Of a stretch of 64,000 bases of DNA, positions 6,131-14,659 are shown piece after piece (positions within the stretch are counted from its first letter, which is position 1; every line of letters begins with the position of its first letter). The position numbers and the translations under genes are program-made. Source of the stretch: Clostridia bacterium (GTDB taxonomy: Bacteria > Bacillota > Clostridia > UBA1381); contig JAFQJD010000034.1 of NCBI GenBank assembly GCA_017415105.1, forward strand, positions 1 through 64,000. Reading direction: 5' to 3'. The notes beneath the pieces are model-generated. The model was given only the letters and a program-made list of their open reading frames with translations, made no database searches and was not told the origin of the DNA.

Positions 6131-8446
6131 ATGAAAAAAGTATTTAGTTTACTGATTACTTTGGTAATGCTTATCTCAACAGCAGTTGTACCTGTTTCGG
6201 CAGAAGGTACGACAACTTTGAGCGGTACAGGTATAGAGACTGATCCGTACATCATAGCAACTGCAGATGATCTTAAGCTTGCAAGAGACTTAATCAATGC
6301 AAACGCAAACGGCGAAGCTTCTGCATACTACGCAGTTACAGCAAACATCGACCTTGAAAACGAAGAATGGACTCCAATAGGCGCATCTGGTGCTACAGCT
6401 TTTAGCGGACACTTTGACGGTAGAGGACACGTTGTAAAAAACATCAAGATTGAAATTGCCGACAACGACGATTATGATAATACATTCGGCACTACCGAGC
6501 CGGCTTTAGGCTTTTTTGGAAGAGTTATAACATACGGAACAGAAGTTTCAAATCTTGGTCTTGAAAACGTAACTATCACAAACAATGCACAGTGGTCTTC
6601 ATCATCAAAGGAAAGAAAAATCAACGGTATTGGCGGATTTGTTGGTTCGGCAAACAACAATGCTACATTCACAAACTGCTACGTTAAAAACGCTAACCTT
6701 GCACACAATGCAACTGCTACACCTGCTGGCGTAGGCAGCTTTGTTGGAACTTATGCAAATAACCAGACACCGACTTTCATAAACTGTTACGTATATGGTG
6801 CGACCCTCCATTCAAGTTGTAATAGCGGAGACTGGGTAGGCGGTTTCGCCAGCAGCAAAGGTACTCAGTATACAAGATGTTCATTTGAAAATTGTTATGT
6901 AGCGGACGTTACAGTTACTGGTAGGACAAGAGAGAAATCAGATGTATATGGTTTCACAGGAAAAGGAGAAAAAGCAACTACTGCAACAGGCTGCTATTCA
7001 GAGCTTGACGATTTTGATGGCGATAACACGACATATGCAGCCAGTGGTGCTAAGGGATACGAGTCGACAAGGACTCTTGGTACAGTAGGTATGACAAAGG
7101 CAGGTCTTGTTGAGGCTATGATAGCAGTTGGCTATACAACAGACGCAACTGTAAACAACGGCTATCCCTGTCTTGCATGGGAAGTTCCGGAAGTAGAAGC
7201 TTGGAACGGCATAGCTGCAACATCATTTGTGGCCGGTACAGGTACAGCTGCAGATCCGTATCAGATCACAACTGCGGCAGAGCTTAAATTGGCATCTGAT
7301 ATGACAAACGATACAACAATCAATGGTCAATGGTCCGGCAACTTCTATTTCAAGCTTATGAATGACATCGATTACGAAAACAATGCTTGGATTCCGATGG
7401 GTATATCAAACGTGAATGGTTCATATACTTTCAGAGGTGGTTTTGATGGTAACAATCACGTTGTTAAAAACCTCAAGATTGATTATGATTGCAGCGATTC
7501 GGGATTGGGAAATATTGCAATACCAAGGTACATGGGATTTTTCGGTTATGCGCAAAAAGCCGAAATAAAAAATTTGGGAATAGATAATATCCAGATAACA
7601 ATAGTGAACCCGAGCTCAAGTGGAAACAGAGCACAAAATATCGGTGGATTTGCCGGAAGACTGAGTGGTTCTACTGTTTCGAACTGTTATGTTAAGAACT
7701 CAACTGTCAGTCAGAGCAGCGACTCAACTGAAACAAGCGGCGTTGCAGGTTTTGTTCATTATACAAGCATGAGTGGTGGGATTGCTACAACTGTACAGAA
7801 CTGTTATGTGTATAATGTAGACCTTAAGTCCGGATACGATAGAGCACAATGTGGTTTCGTCACAAAGGCTGAAGGTAACACAGTATTTACTAACTGCTAT
7901 GCAGATGCAGAAGCTTTGCGTGAGGTTAACACTCACTACCCGAGTTACGCTTTTGGTTACACAGGAGCTACAGGCACTGCTTATACTGAAGGAACAACAG
8001 CAACAATCAGCAATTGTTTATCAACTATGAGCGACAGCAATGCAACTAGCACTGCGTCATTTGGTGATGGCGGACAGTCAGTGAGCGACATAGCTAATGC
8101 ATTCAAAGACCTTGAAGGCTGGCAGGACGGCGAAAACATCAATGCAGGTCTTCCGGCATTATCATGGGAGACAGCTCCTGTTGCTGAAGTGGTTGCACCG
8201 TATGTTGTAAAGACTGTATCATTAACAAAGAATACTATTACACTTGATGTAAACAAGGCAGTTACAGGTGCAAAGCTTTATGTTGCAACATATGATGCAG
8301 ACGATAGATTGGTAGCTGCAGAGGCAGTTGATGCTGCTGCTACAGTGACAACCACAATCGGCTATGACGGTGCTGCAAAGGTTAAGGTATTCATCTGGAA
8401 TGGAGTTACTCCTGTAATAGATGCAGTTGTTAAAGATTTATATTAA
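6131..8446 (+). CDS. Secreted GLUG-repeat protein with two homologous halves
   Basis: A 771-residue exported protein. Residues 1-24 form a signal peptide ending VSA-EG. Residues ~30-340 and ~365-680 are homologous: each starts SGTGxxxDPY or AGTGxxxDPY, then a DIDxENxxWxPxG block and an FDGxxHVVKN(I/L)KI motif. About three GLUG-like repeats follow, of the form GGFVG...NCYV. This pattern predicts a right-handed beta-helix-like surface domain. The last ~80 residues form an Ig-like module (KTVSLTKNTITLDV...KVFIWNGVTPV) typical of repeat-containing clostridial surface proteins. No catalytic motif, LPXTG anchor or SLH domain was seen, so adhesion or polysaccharide binding is only inference. The RBS is AAAAGGAGAG. 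Confidence 0.85.
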   Translation: MKKVFSLLITLVMLISTAVVPVSAEGTTTLSGTGIETDPYIIATADDLKLARDLINANANGEASAYYAVTANIDLENEEWTPIGASGATAFSGHFDGRGHVVKNIKIEIADNDDYDNTFGTTEPALGFFGRVITYGTEVSNLGLENVTITNNAQWSSSSKERKINGIGGFVGSANNNATFTNCYVKNANLAHNATATPAGVGSFVGTYANNQTPTFINCYVYGATLHSSCNSGDWVGGFASSKGTQYTRCSFENCYVADVTVTGRTREKSDVYGFTGKGEKATTATGCYSELDDFDGDNTTYAASGAKGYESTRTLGTVGMTKAGLVEAMIAVGYTTDATVNNGYPCLAWEVPEVEAWNGIAATSFVAGTGTAADPYQITTAAELKLASDMTNDTTINGQWSGNFYFKLMNDIDYENNAWIPMGISNVNGSYTFRGGFDGNNHVVKNLKIDYDCSDSGLGNIAIPRYMGFFGYAQKAEIKNLGIDNIQITIVNPSSSGNRAQNIGGFAGRLSGSTVSNCYVKNSTVSQSSDSTETSGVAGFVHYTSMSGGIATTVQNCYVYNVDLKSGYDRAQCGFVTKAEGNTVFTNCYADAEALREVNTHYPSYAFGYTGATGTAYTEGTTATISNCLSTMSDSNATSTASFGDGGQSVSDIANAFKDLEGWQDGENINAGLPALSWETAPVAEVVAPYVVKTVSLTKNTITLDVNKAVTGAKLYVATYDADDRLVAAEAVDAAATVTTTIGYDGAAKVKVFIWNGVTPVIDAVVKDLY

Positions 8447-8466
8447 ATAACCAAGTAATAAGTAAA

Positions 8467-8538
8467 TAAGGGATACTGCCTCACGGCTTTATCCCTTATT
8501 TTTTGCATCGGAACGGCATTTTTTGCCGTTCTTTTTGT
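8467..8538 (+). terminator. Tandem terminators after the GLUG-repeat gene
   Basis: TAAGGGAT (8467-8474) pairs with ATCCCTTA (8491-8498), followed by TTTTTT. A second hairpin, GAACGGCA with TGCCGTTC plus CTTTTTG, follows at about 8512-8538. Confidence 0.85.
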
Positions 8539-8547
8539 TTGTAATAA

Positions 8548-8615
8548 TTTGTCGGTAACTTTTATACATTCGACAACGGCTTTCGGCAAATTGTGCGATG
8601 GGTTAGTAGTATAAT
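8548..8615 (+). promoter_or_regulatory. Putative Spo0A boxes and -10 element upstream of spoIIGA
   Basis: TTTGTCGGT (8548-8556) resembles a forward 0A box. TTCGACA (8569-8575) is an exact inverted TGTCGAA core. TATAAT at 8610-8615 gives a suitable start upstream of the GGAGGT at 8635. No good -35 exists at 17-base spacing, as in the B. subtilis spoIIG promoter, where Spo0A-P compensates for poor spacing. Spo0A control is inferred from this and from gene identity. Confidence 0.55.
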
Positions 8616-8646
8616 GGACTTACAACTTCCGATTGGAGGTGTTGAT

Positions 8647-9468
8647 GTGACAGTTTATGCCGATGTTGTGTTTTTTGCAAACTTCATATCAACTTTTGCA
8701 CTGCTTATGGCATACGGCTCCGTATTTGGAGGAAAGCCAAGGCTTTTAAGGGCATCTCTTGCAAGTGTGGCATCTGGGGTTTATGCAGTGTTTGAGCAGG
8801 TGCTTTTTCTGCCGTATATTCTAAGGACGGCAGTATTATTTTTGCTCATAGCTATCGCATTCGGGAGAATAGGCGTGCTGTATAACACTGTCCGGTTTGC
8901 GTTTGTTACAGTATGTATTGAGGTACTGTTTATGGCTGTTATGAGCCTTACTGGGCGTGATGCACTCGTGGCACGGGGCGGTGTAACGGTTTTTTGCAAT
9001 GGTGTGTGGGGTGTTGCGGCATATTTTTTATGCTATCCGGTGCTGTTACTGGTAAAAAAATATGTGAAAATGCGTGTGCGAAAAAAATACGCAGAATTCG
9101 TGATAAACGGACAAAAAATTTCCCTTTCCCTGCTTTATGACAGCGGTAATCTCCTGACTTATAAGGGAGCAAGCGTTGCGGTGGTAGCATGGGACAGTAT
9201 AAAGGATTTATTCCCTGATATGGATTACGATGAATTTTTAATAACGTGTGAGGACAGAATGATTTTTAACACCGTAGGTCGGGGCGGAATAATTCCTGTT
9301 ATAACGCCTGATAGTCCGAGTATAGACGGAAGCACAGTAAATATAAAAATAGCCGTATCGCAACGGTCATTTAACGGATATGACGGCGTGGTCGGAGATA
9401 TGAAAGGAATGGATAAAAATGCAGTTTATAAGAAATTTTGCAAAACGGTTTATATGTATAAGGAATGA
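8647..9468 (+). CDS. spoIIGA: Sporulation sigma-E processing peptidase SpoIIGA
   Basis: A membrane-embedded aspartic protease that converts pro-sigma-E to active sigma-E in the mother cell after a signal from the forespore. The N-terminal ~150 residues contain about five hydrophobic segments beginning [19 protein letters not shown]. The soluble C-terminal half holds the catalytic LYDSGNLL motif (DSGN). The GTG at 8647 is chosen because GGAGGT lies 6 bases upstream and the family starts with M-x-VYAD; longer in-frame starts at 8593 or 8614 lack an RBS. Its 3' end overlaps the first 50 bases of sigE, so the protease and its substrate are translationally linked. Confidence 0.93.
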   Translation: MTVYADVVFFANFISTFALLMAYGSVFGGKPRLLRASLASVASGVYAVFEQVLFLPYILRTAVLFLLIAIAFGRIGVLYNTVRFAFVTVCIEVLFMAVMSLTGRDALVARGGVTVFCNGVWGVAAYFLCYPVLLLVKKYVKMRVRKKYAEFVINGQKISLSLLYDSGNLLTYKGASVAVVAWDSIKDLFPDMDYDEFLITCEDRMIFNTVGRGGIIPVITPDSPSIDGSTVNIKIAVSQRSFNGYDGVVGDMKGMDKNAVYKKFCKTVYMYKE

Positions 9469-10132
9469 TATATATGATATAAACGACGTTTTCTATATAT
9501 GCGGAAGTGATGTTCTGCCGCCGCCATTGTCAAAAACAGAGGAGGAAATACTGATAAAAAAACTTGATTCGGGGGATAATTCCGTCAAGGGTGAACTTAC
9601 CGAACGAAATTTGCGTCTTGTTGTATATATAGCAAAAAAGTTTGAGAATACAGGTATTAACGTCGAAGACCTTATTTCAATCGGCACTATCGGGCTTATA
9701 AAGTCAATAAACACTTTTAAGCCAGACAAGAATATCAAGCTTGCGACGTATGCTTCAAGATGTATCGAAAACGAGATACTGATGTATCTTCGCAAGAACT
9801 CGCAACGACGTACAGAGATTTCGATTGATGAGCCGTTGAATGTTGACTGGGACGGAAACGAGCTTCTTCTTTCAGATATATTGGGGACGGATAATGATAT
9901 CATATGCCGTAATATTGAAGAAGAGGTTGACCGTGAGCTTTTAAAGAAGGCACTCACTACTCTTACTGCACGTGAGCGTGAGATAATGGAGCTTCGTTTC
10001 GGGCTCAATAAAATCAAGTCAAAAACACAAAAAGAGGTTGCGGATATGCTCGGCATATCACAGTCATACATATCACGGCTTGAAAAGCGGATAATTAACC
10101 GTCTCCGCCGTGAAATCGTGAAGATGAGCTGA
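9419..10132 (+). CDS. sigE: RNA polymerase sporulation sigma factor sigma-E (pro-form)
   Basis: This 237-residue sigma-70-family protein directs early mother-cell transcription during sporulation. A pro-sequence of roughly 30-40 residues precedes [16 protein letters not shown]. Region 2 is clear ([28 protein letters not shown], and the -10-binding [17 protein letters not shown]). Region 4 carries [15 protein letters not shown] and an [24 protein letters not shown]. The start lies inside spoIIGA in another frame with an AAGGA-type site. The order spoIIGA-sigE-sigG is the classic spore-former arrangement. Confidence 0.96.
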   Translation: MQFIRNFAKRFICIRNDIYDINDVFYICGSDVLPPPLSKTEEEILIKKLDSGDNSVKGELTERNLRLVVYIAKKFENTGINVEDLISIGTIGLIKSINTFKPDKNIKLATYASRCIENEILMYLRKNSQRRTEISIDEPLNVDWDGNELLLSDILGTDNDIICRNIEEEVDRELLKKALTTLTAREREIMELRFGLNKIKSKTQKEVADMLGISQSYISRLEKRIINRLRREIVKMS

Positions 10133-10199
10133 TAAAAACAGGTCATAGCGTTACATAGGGCAGATTATAGTCTGTCCGTTTACAAAAGGAGGAAATGCT

Positions 10200-10970
10200 A
10201 TGGCCAACAAGGTTGTTATATGCGGAGTAAATACTTCTACTTTACCCGTTTTATCAAGAAAAGAAAAGGAAGAACTCTTTGTTAAAATCAAAGAGGGCGA
10301 TAAAGAGGCGAGGGACACATTTATTAAAGGTAACCTGCGTCTTGTGTTAAGTGTTATACAGCGGTTTTCGTCACGTGGTGAGAATCCTGACGATTTGTTT
10401 CAGGTGGGCTGTATAGGGCTTATTAAAGCGATAGATAATTTTGATACGACAGTGGGTGTTCAGTTTTCAACGTATGCCGTACCGATGATTATAGGCGAGG
10501 TAAGACGTTTTTTGCGTGATGAGGGCCCGATACGTGTCAGCCGTTCACTAAAGGATATTGCATATAAGTCACTCAGAGCAAAGGAGCAGTTTATAGCCGA
10601 TAATATGCGTGAGCCTACAATTGAGGAAATCGCAAAAATGATAGATGTCCCCAAAGAAGAGGTGGTTTTTGCACTTGATGCGATAGCGGACCCCGTTTCG
10701 CTTTTTGAGCCGGTATATCATGATGGCGGTGAGGCACTGTATGTTATGGACCAGATTAAGGATACAAAAAACACGGATGCAAACTGGATAGAGTCGATTG
10801 CGTTATCAGAGGCGATGAAGCATCTTGACGAGCGTGAGAAGCATATACTCGACCTGCGTTTCTTCTGCGGTAAAACGCAGATGGAGGTTGCCGAGGAAAT
10901 AGGCATAAGCCAGGCACAGGTATCACGGCTTGAAAAGTCAGCTTTAAAATCAATGCGTAAGTATGTGTGA
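10200..10970 (+). CDS. sigG: RNA polymerase sporulation sigma factor sigma-G
   Basis: This 256-residue late forespore sigma factor starts with the sigma-G signature KVVICGVNTSTLPVLSRKE. Region 2 is DDLFQVGCIGLIKAIDNFD with QFSTYAVPMIIGEVRRFLR. Region 3 begins REPTIEEIAKMI, and region 4 carries the HTH QMEVAEEIGISQAQVSRLEK. No pro-sequence is expected or seen. AGGAGG precedes the ATG at the usual distance. It lies 67 bases after sigE, where read-through or an extra promoter could drive it; no terminator separates the two. Confidence 0.96.
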   Translation: MANKVVICGVNTSTLPVLSRKEKEELFVKIKEGDKEARDTFIKGNLRLVLSVIQRFSSRGENPDDLFQVGCIGLIKAIDNFDTTVGVQFSTYAVPMIIGEVRRFLRDEGPIRVSRSLKDIAYKSLRAKEQFIADNMREPTIEEIAKMIDVPKEEVVFALDAIADPVSLFEPVYHDGGEALYVMDQIKDTKNTDANWIESIALSEAMKHLDEREKHILDLRFFCGKTQMEVAEEIGISQAQVSRLEKSALKSMRKYV

Positions 10971-11018
10971 CAATAATTGCAGTTTTTGCATATTATAAAC
11001 ACAAGGAGAGTGATTATA

Positions 11019-12857
11019 ATGTGCGGTATCTGCGGATATATAAACCATAAACAGAATTTTGTAAAGGAAGAAAAGAAACACAGGGAAACGGTGGGTGTGA
11101 TGAATGACACACTAACCCCACGTGGACCTGATGCATCCGGCATATGGGTAGGCGAGCGTGCGGTATTTGCACATCGCCGACTTGCCGTTGTGGATGTTCT
11201 GCGTGGTGCACAGCCGATGAAAAGGATGTCGCAGGGTTATGAATTTATAATTGCGTACAACGGTGAGCTGTATAATACAGAGGATTTAAGAAGTGAGCTT
11301 CGTGGCTTCGGTTATGAGTTTACGACTACCTCTGATACAGAGGTGCTTCTGTATGCATATATTCATTACGGTTGTGATTGTCTGAAAAAACTGAACGGTA
11401 TTTTTGCGTTTGCTATTTATGATTCAATGCGACGTCGTGTGGTGCTTGCACGAGACAGGTTTGGTGTGAAGCCGTTATTTTATTACAGACTTGACGATAC
11501 CATAGTTTTTGCATCGGAAATCAAGGCACTTTTTAAATACCCACGTATACGTGCCGAGCTTGACCGGGACGGACTTTGTGAGCTTCTTGCAATGAGCCCG
11601 GCAAGAACAGAGGGTAACGGAGTGTTTAAGGGCGTAAAGGAAGTACGACCGGGACATTGCATCTGCATTTCAAACGGTAATATGACAGAAAGACCGTATT
11701 GGGAGCTTGAAAGCAGAGAGCATACCGACAGCTATGAAGATACAATCGAGAAAGTAAGGTATCTCTTATGCGACGCAATAAAACGACAGCTTGTATCAGA
11801 TGTTCCGCTTGCAACATTCCTTTCGGGCGGTCTTGATTCAAGCTTTATAACGGCAGTTGCGGCAAAGGAAATCCCCGGACTTTCTACGTATTCGTTTGAC
11901 TATGAGGGTAATGATAAGTATTTTAAGCGGAGTAGTTTCCAGCCTGACCCCGACAGTGAATGGGTGCCAAAGATGAGCAAGGCTTTTAATACGGAGCATA
12001 CATATCTTATGTGCCCGAATGACGTCCTTGTTCCTATGCTTGATGATGCACTATTTGCAAAGGATTTACCGGGTATGGCAGACTGCGACTCATCGCTTGT
12101 ATATTTCTGCCGTGAGGTGAAAAAACGTCATACGGTTGTACTTTCGGGCGAGTGCTCGGACGAAATATTCGGTGGATATCCGTGGTTCCGTGATCCCGAG
12201 GCATTTAAAAGGGATGCGTTCCCGTGGTGCTATGATTTGTCAATGCGTGAGGATATTCTGCTTGACAGCGTAAGAGATACTCTTAAAATAAATGAATATG
12301 CACATAACCGTTACTCAGAGAGTGTTGCACAAACACCGCAGTATGCGGGGGATAACGCTGAAGAAAAACGCCGTCGTGAAATATCGTGGCTTAATATAAA
12401 GTGGTTTATGACAAACCTTCTTGACCGAAAGGACAGAATGAGTATGGCATCAGGCCTTGAGGTGCGTGTTCCGTTCTGTGACCACAGACTTGTGGAGTAT
12501 GTATGGAATATCCCGTGGGAGATGAAAAACAGAAACAACATTTCCAAAAACATTCTGCGTGAGGCGGCAAAGGGAATATTACCCGAGGATATCAGAACAC
12601 GTAAAAAGAGCCCGTATCCGAAAACCCACAACCCCGTTTATGAAATGGAGGTAAAGGCAAGATTGCGTGAAATTGTAAATAATCCCGATTCACCTATACT
12701 TGCACTGTGTGACAGAGGAAAGCTTTGTAATATCATAAACGGAGAGTTTGATTACGGAAAACCGTTTTTCGGTCAGCTAATGGCAGGTCCGCAGTTTGTG
12801 GGCTATCTTGTGCAGTTAAATACATTGCTTGATGTATATGACGTGAGGTTCGTCTGA
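11019..12857 (+). CDS. asnB: Asparagine synthetase (glutamine-hydrolysing)
   Basis: This 612-residue two-domain amidotransferase converts aspartate, glutamine and ATP to asparagine. The N-terminal class II glutaminase starts MCGICGY with nucleophile Cys2 after Met removal. The C-terminal synthetase domain has the ATP pyrophosphatase motif FLSGGLDSS and GECSDEIFGGYPW. The start at 11019 is fixed by Cys2 and the AAGGAG before it; the longer in-frame extension lacks both. It lies 48 bases after sigG. Its length is close to that of the sporulation-linked AsnO/YisO type of Bacillus, so a sporulation role is possible but inferred from context only. A strong terminator follows. Confidence 0.94.
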   Translation: MCGICGYINHKQNFVKEEKKHRETVGVMNDTLTPRGPDASGIWVGERAVFAHRRLAVVDVLRGAQPMKRMSQGYEFIIAYNGELYNTEDLRSELRGFGYEFTTTSDTEVLLYAYIHYGCDCLKKLNGIFAFAIYDSMRRRVVLARDRFGVKPLFYYRLDDTIVFASEIKALFKYPRIRAELDRDGLCELLAMSPARTEGNGVFKGVKEVRPGHCICISNGNMTERPYWELESREHTDSYEDTIEKVRYLLCDAIKRQLVSDVPLATFLSGGLDSSFITAVAAKEIPGLSTYSFDYEGNDKYFKRSSFQPDPDSEWVPKMSKAFNTEHTYLMCPNDVLVPMLDDALFAKDLPGMADCDSSLVYFCREVKKRHTVVLSGECSDEIFGGYPWFRDPEAFKRDAFPWCYDLSMREDILLDSVRDTLKINEYAHNRYSESVAQTPQYAGDNAEEKRRREISWLNIKWFMTNLLDRKDRMSMASGLEVRVPFCDHRLVEYVWNIPWEMKNRNNISKNILREAAKGILPEDIRTRKKSPYPKTHNPVYEMEVKARLREIVNNPDSPILALCDRGKLCNIINGEFDYGKPFFGQLMAGPQFVGYLVQLNTLLDVYDVRFV

Positions 12858-12865
12858 TTTCTCTT

Positions 12866-12903
12866 ACCTGTGACCACAATATGTTGTGGTCACAGGTATT
12901 TTC
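12866..12903 (+). terminator. Terminator of asnB
   Basis: A perfect 14-bp stem, ACCTGTGACCACAA (12866-12879) with TTGTGGTCACAGGT (12884-12897), with ATTTTCTT after it. Confidence 0.85.
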
Positions 12904-12948
12904 TTACACATTAACATAAAATTGTAACAAATTTTTAACATTTTGTTA

Positions 12949-12977
12949 TTGACACAACCCCAAACATATGATATTAT
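12949..12977 (+). promoter_or_regulatory. Sigma-A promoter of ruvAB
   Basis: TTGACA (12949-12954), a 17-base spacer and TATTAT (12972-12977), about 30 bases before ruvA. No LexA box was recognised. Confidence 0.8.
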
Positions 12978-13008
12978 GTTAATATAATCAAGATGGGGAA
13001 GTATCAGT

Positions 13009-13608
13009 ATGTATTACTATATAAAAGGAACACTTGCCGCAAAAGGTGAAAATTATATTGTAGTTGATGCCTCAGGCGTTGGCTACAGAATATTTACATC
13101 GCTTGAGAGTATTGAAAAAACAGGCTCTCTTGGCAGTGACATAACCGTTTATACATATCTTAATGTCCGTGAGGATGCAATGGAGCTATACGGCTTTATA
13201 AGCGAGGAAGAGCGAAAAATGTTTCTTCTGCTTATATCTGTTTCTGGCGTAGGCCCGAAAGCGGGACTTGCACTGTTGTCGGTTGCATCGCCCGAGAAGC
13301 TTGCAACGGCGATTGTGACAGGTGATGAGAAGCTTATCACAAAGGCATCGGGAGTCGGACCCAAAGCAGCAAAGAGAATTATACTTGAACTGAAAGACAA
13401 GATTGATAATGCATCGCTTGGTGTTGACAGTGACGGAGTAATTGTTTCGCCTGCTGATGAGGTAATAACAGACTCACGTGCCGAGGCGTTAAGTGCATTG
13501 GTGGTTCTTGGCTACAGCACACAGGATGCAAAGAATGTACTTTTAAAGCTTGATGCATCACTTTCTACAGAGGAAATGATTAAAAAAGCACTCGTGCAGT
13601 TAATGTAA
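13009..13608 (+). CDS. ruvA: Holliday junction branch migration protein RuvA
   Basis: This 199-residue protein is of family length. RuvA tetramers clamp Holliday junctions and load the RuvB motor. The N-terminal OB fold starts MYYYIKGTLAAKG. Two helix-hairpin-helix motifs, VSGVGPKAGLALLS and ASGVGPKAAKRIILELKDK, contact the junction DNA. A short acidic linker leads to domain III (EALSALVVLGYSTQDAKNVL), which binds RuvB. It is followed 16 bases later by ruvB, forming the usual recombination-repair pair; ruvC is absent, as is common in Firmicutes. Confidence 0.97.
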   Translation: MYYYIKGTLAAKGENYIVVDASGVGYRIFTSLESIEKTGSLGSDITVYTYLNVREDAMELYGFISEEERKMFLLLISVSGVGPKAGLALLSVASPEKLATAIVTGDEKLITKASGVGPKAAKRIILELKDKIDNASLGVDSDGVIVSPADEVITDSRAEALSALVVLGYSTQDAKNVLLKLDASLSTEEMIKKALVQLM

Positions 13609-13624
13609 TAACGGAGGATAACGA

Positions 13625-14632
13625 ATGTTTGATGAAGATGAACGCTTTGTATCTGCCGGTATGATAGCGGAGGATACCGATATTGAATACGGTTTAAGAC
13701 CGCACAAATTTGATGAATACATCGGGCAGGTAAAGGCAAAGGAAAATCTTGAGATATACATACAGGCGGCACTTGAGCGAAAAGAGGCACTTGACCACGT
13801 TCTGCTCTACGGCCCGCCCGGGCTTGGTAAAACCACGCTTGCAGGTATAATTGCAAACGAGATGGGCGTTAATATCCGTATAACAAGCGGACCGGCTATT
13901 GAAAAAGCAGGCGACCTTGCGGCGATTTTGACTAACCTCTCCGAGCACGACATTCTGTTTATAGACGAAATCCACCGTATGTCAAGAACGGTTGAGGAAA
14001 TACTCTATCCTGCAATGGAGGACTATTCTCTTGATATTATAATAGGTAAAGGTCCTGCGGCAAAGTCGATAAGAATTGATTTGCCCAAGTTCACACTGAT
14101 TGGTGCAACAACACGTGTGGGACTTCTGACTGCACCGCTTCGTGACAGATTTGGTGTTATATCAAGACTTGAACTTTATTCAACAGACGAGCTTACACAG
14201 ATAGTAAAACGAAGTGCAGGACTTTTAGATGTTGTAATAGACGATGAGGGTGCGGCAGAGATTGCATCACGTTCACGCGGTACACCCCGACTTGCGAACA
14301 GATTCTTAAAACGTGTGCGTGACTTTGCACAGGTAAAAGCAAACGGTGTAATAACCCACGAGGTTGCAGATATGGCACTAAAGCGTCTTGAGGTGGACGA
14401 GCTTGGTCTTGACTCAATCGACAGCCGTATGATATGTGCAATGATAGAAAACTTTGGCGGCGGTCCTGTGGGACTTGAAACAATTGCCGCAACGATAGGC
14501 GAGGAGCCAAATACTATTGAGGATGTATATGAGCCGTATCTCCTACAGCTCGGTTTCATATCACGGACACCGCGTGGAAGAATAGCAACAAAGCTTGCAT
14601 ATGACCATTTCGGCATACCGTTTGCCGAATAA
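13625..14632 (+). CDS. ruvB: Holliday junction helicase RuvB
   Basis: This 335-residue AAA+ hexameric motor drives branch migration with RuvA. Landmarks are [12 protein letters not shown], Walker [13 protein letters not shown] near residue 65, Walker [10 protein letters not shown], sensor 1 [18 protein letters not shown] with the arginine finger, and the C-terminal winged helix ([14 protein letters not shown]). GGAGG is followed by the ATG at 13625. The length is typical and no residue appears to be missing. Confidence 0.98.
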   Translation: MFDEDERFVSAGMIAEDTDIEYGLRPHKFDEYIGQVKAKENLEIYIQAALERKEALDHVLLYGPPGLGKTTLAGIIANEMGVNIRITSGPAIEKAGDLAAILTNLSEHDILFIDEIHRMSRTVEEILYPAMEDYSLDIIIGKGPAAKSIRIDLPKFTLIGATTRVGLLTAPLRDRFGVISRLELYSTDELTQIVKRSAGLLDVVIDDEGAAEIASRSRGTPRLANRFLKRVRDFAQVKANGVITHEVADMALKRLEVDELGLDSIDSRMICAMIENFGGGPVGLETIAATIGEEPNTIEDVYEPYLLQLGFISRTPRGRIATKLAYDHFGIPFAE

Positions 14633-14659
14633 AAATACAAAGGAAAGGAAGTGGACGAA

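Noticed and set aside
9493-10146. 217-codon minus-strand ORF across sigE
   Set aside because: Entirely antisense to sigE; Ser/Arg/Ile-rich composition typical of reverse-frame shadows.
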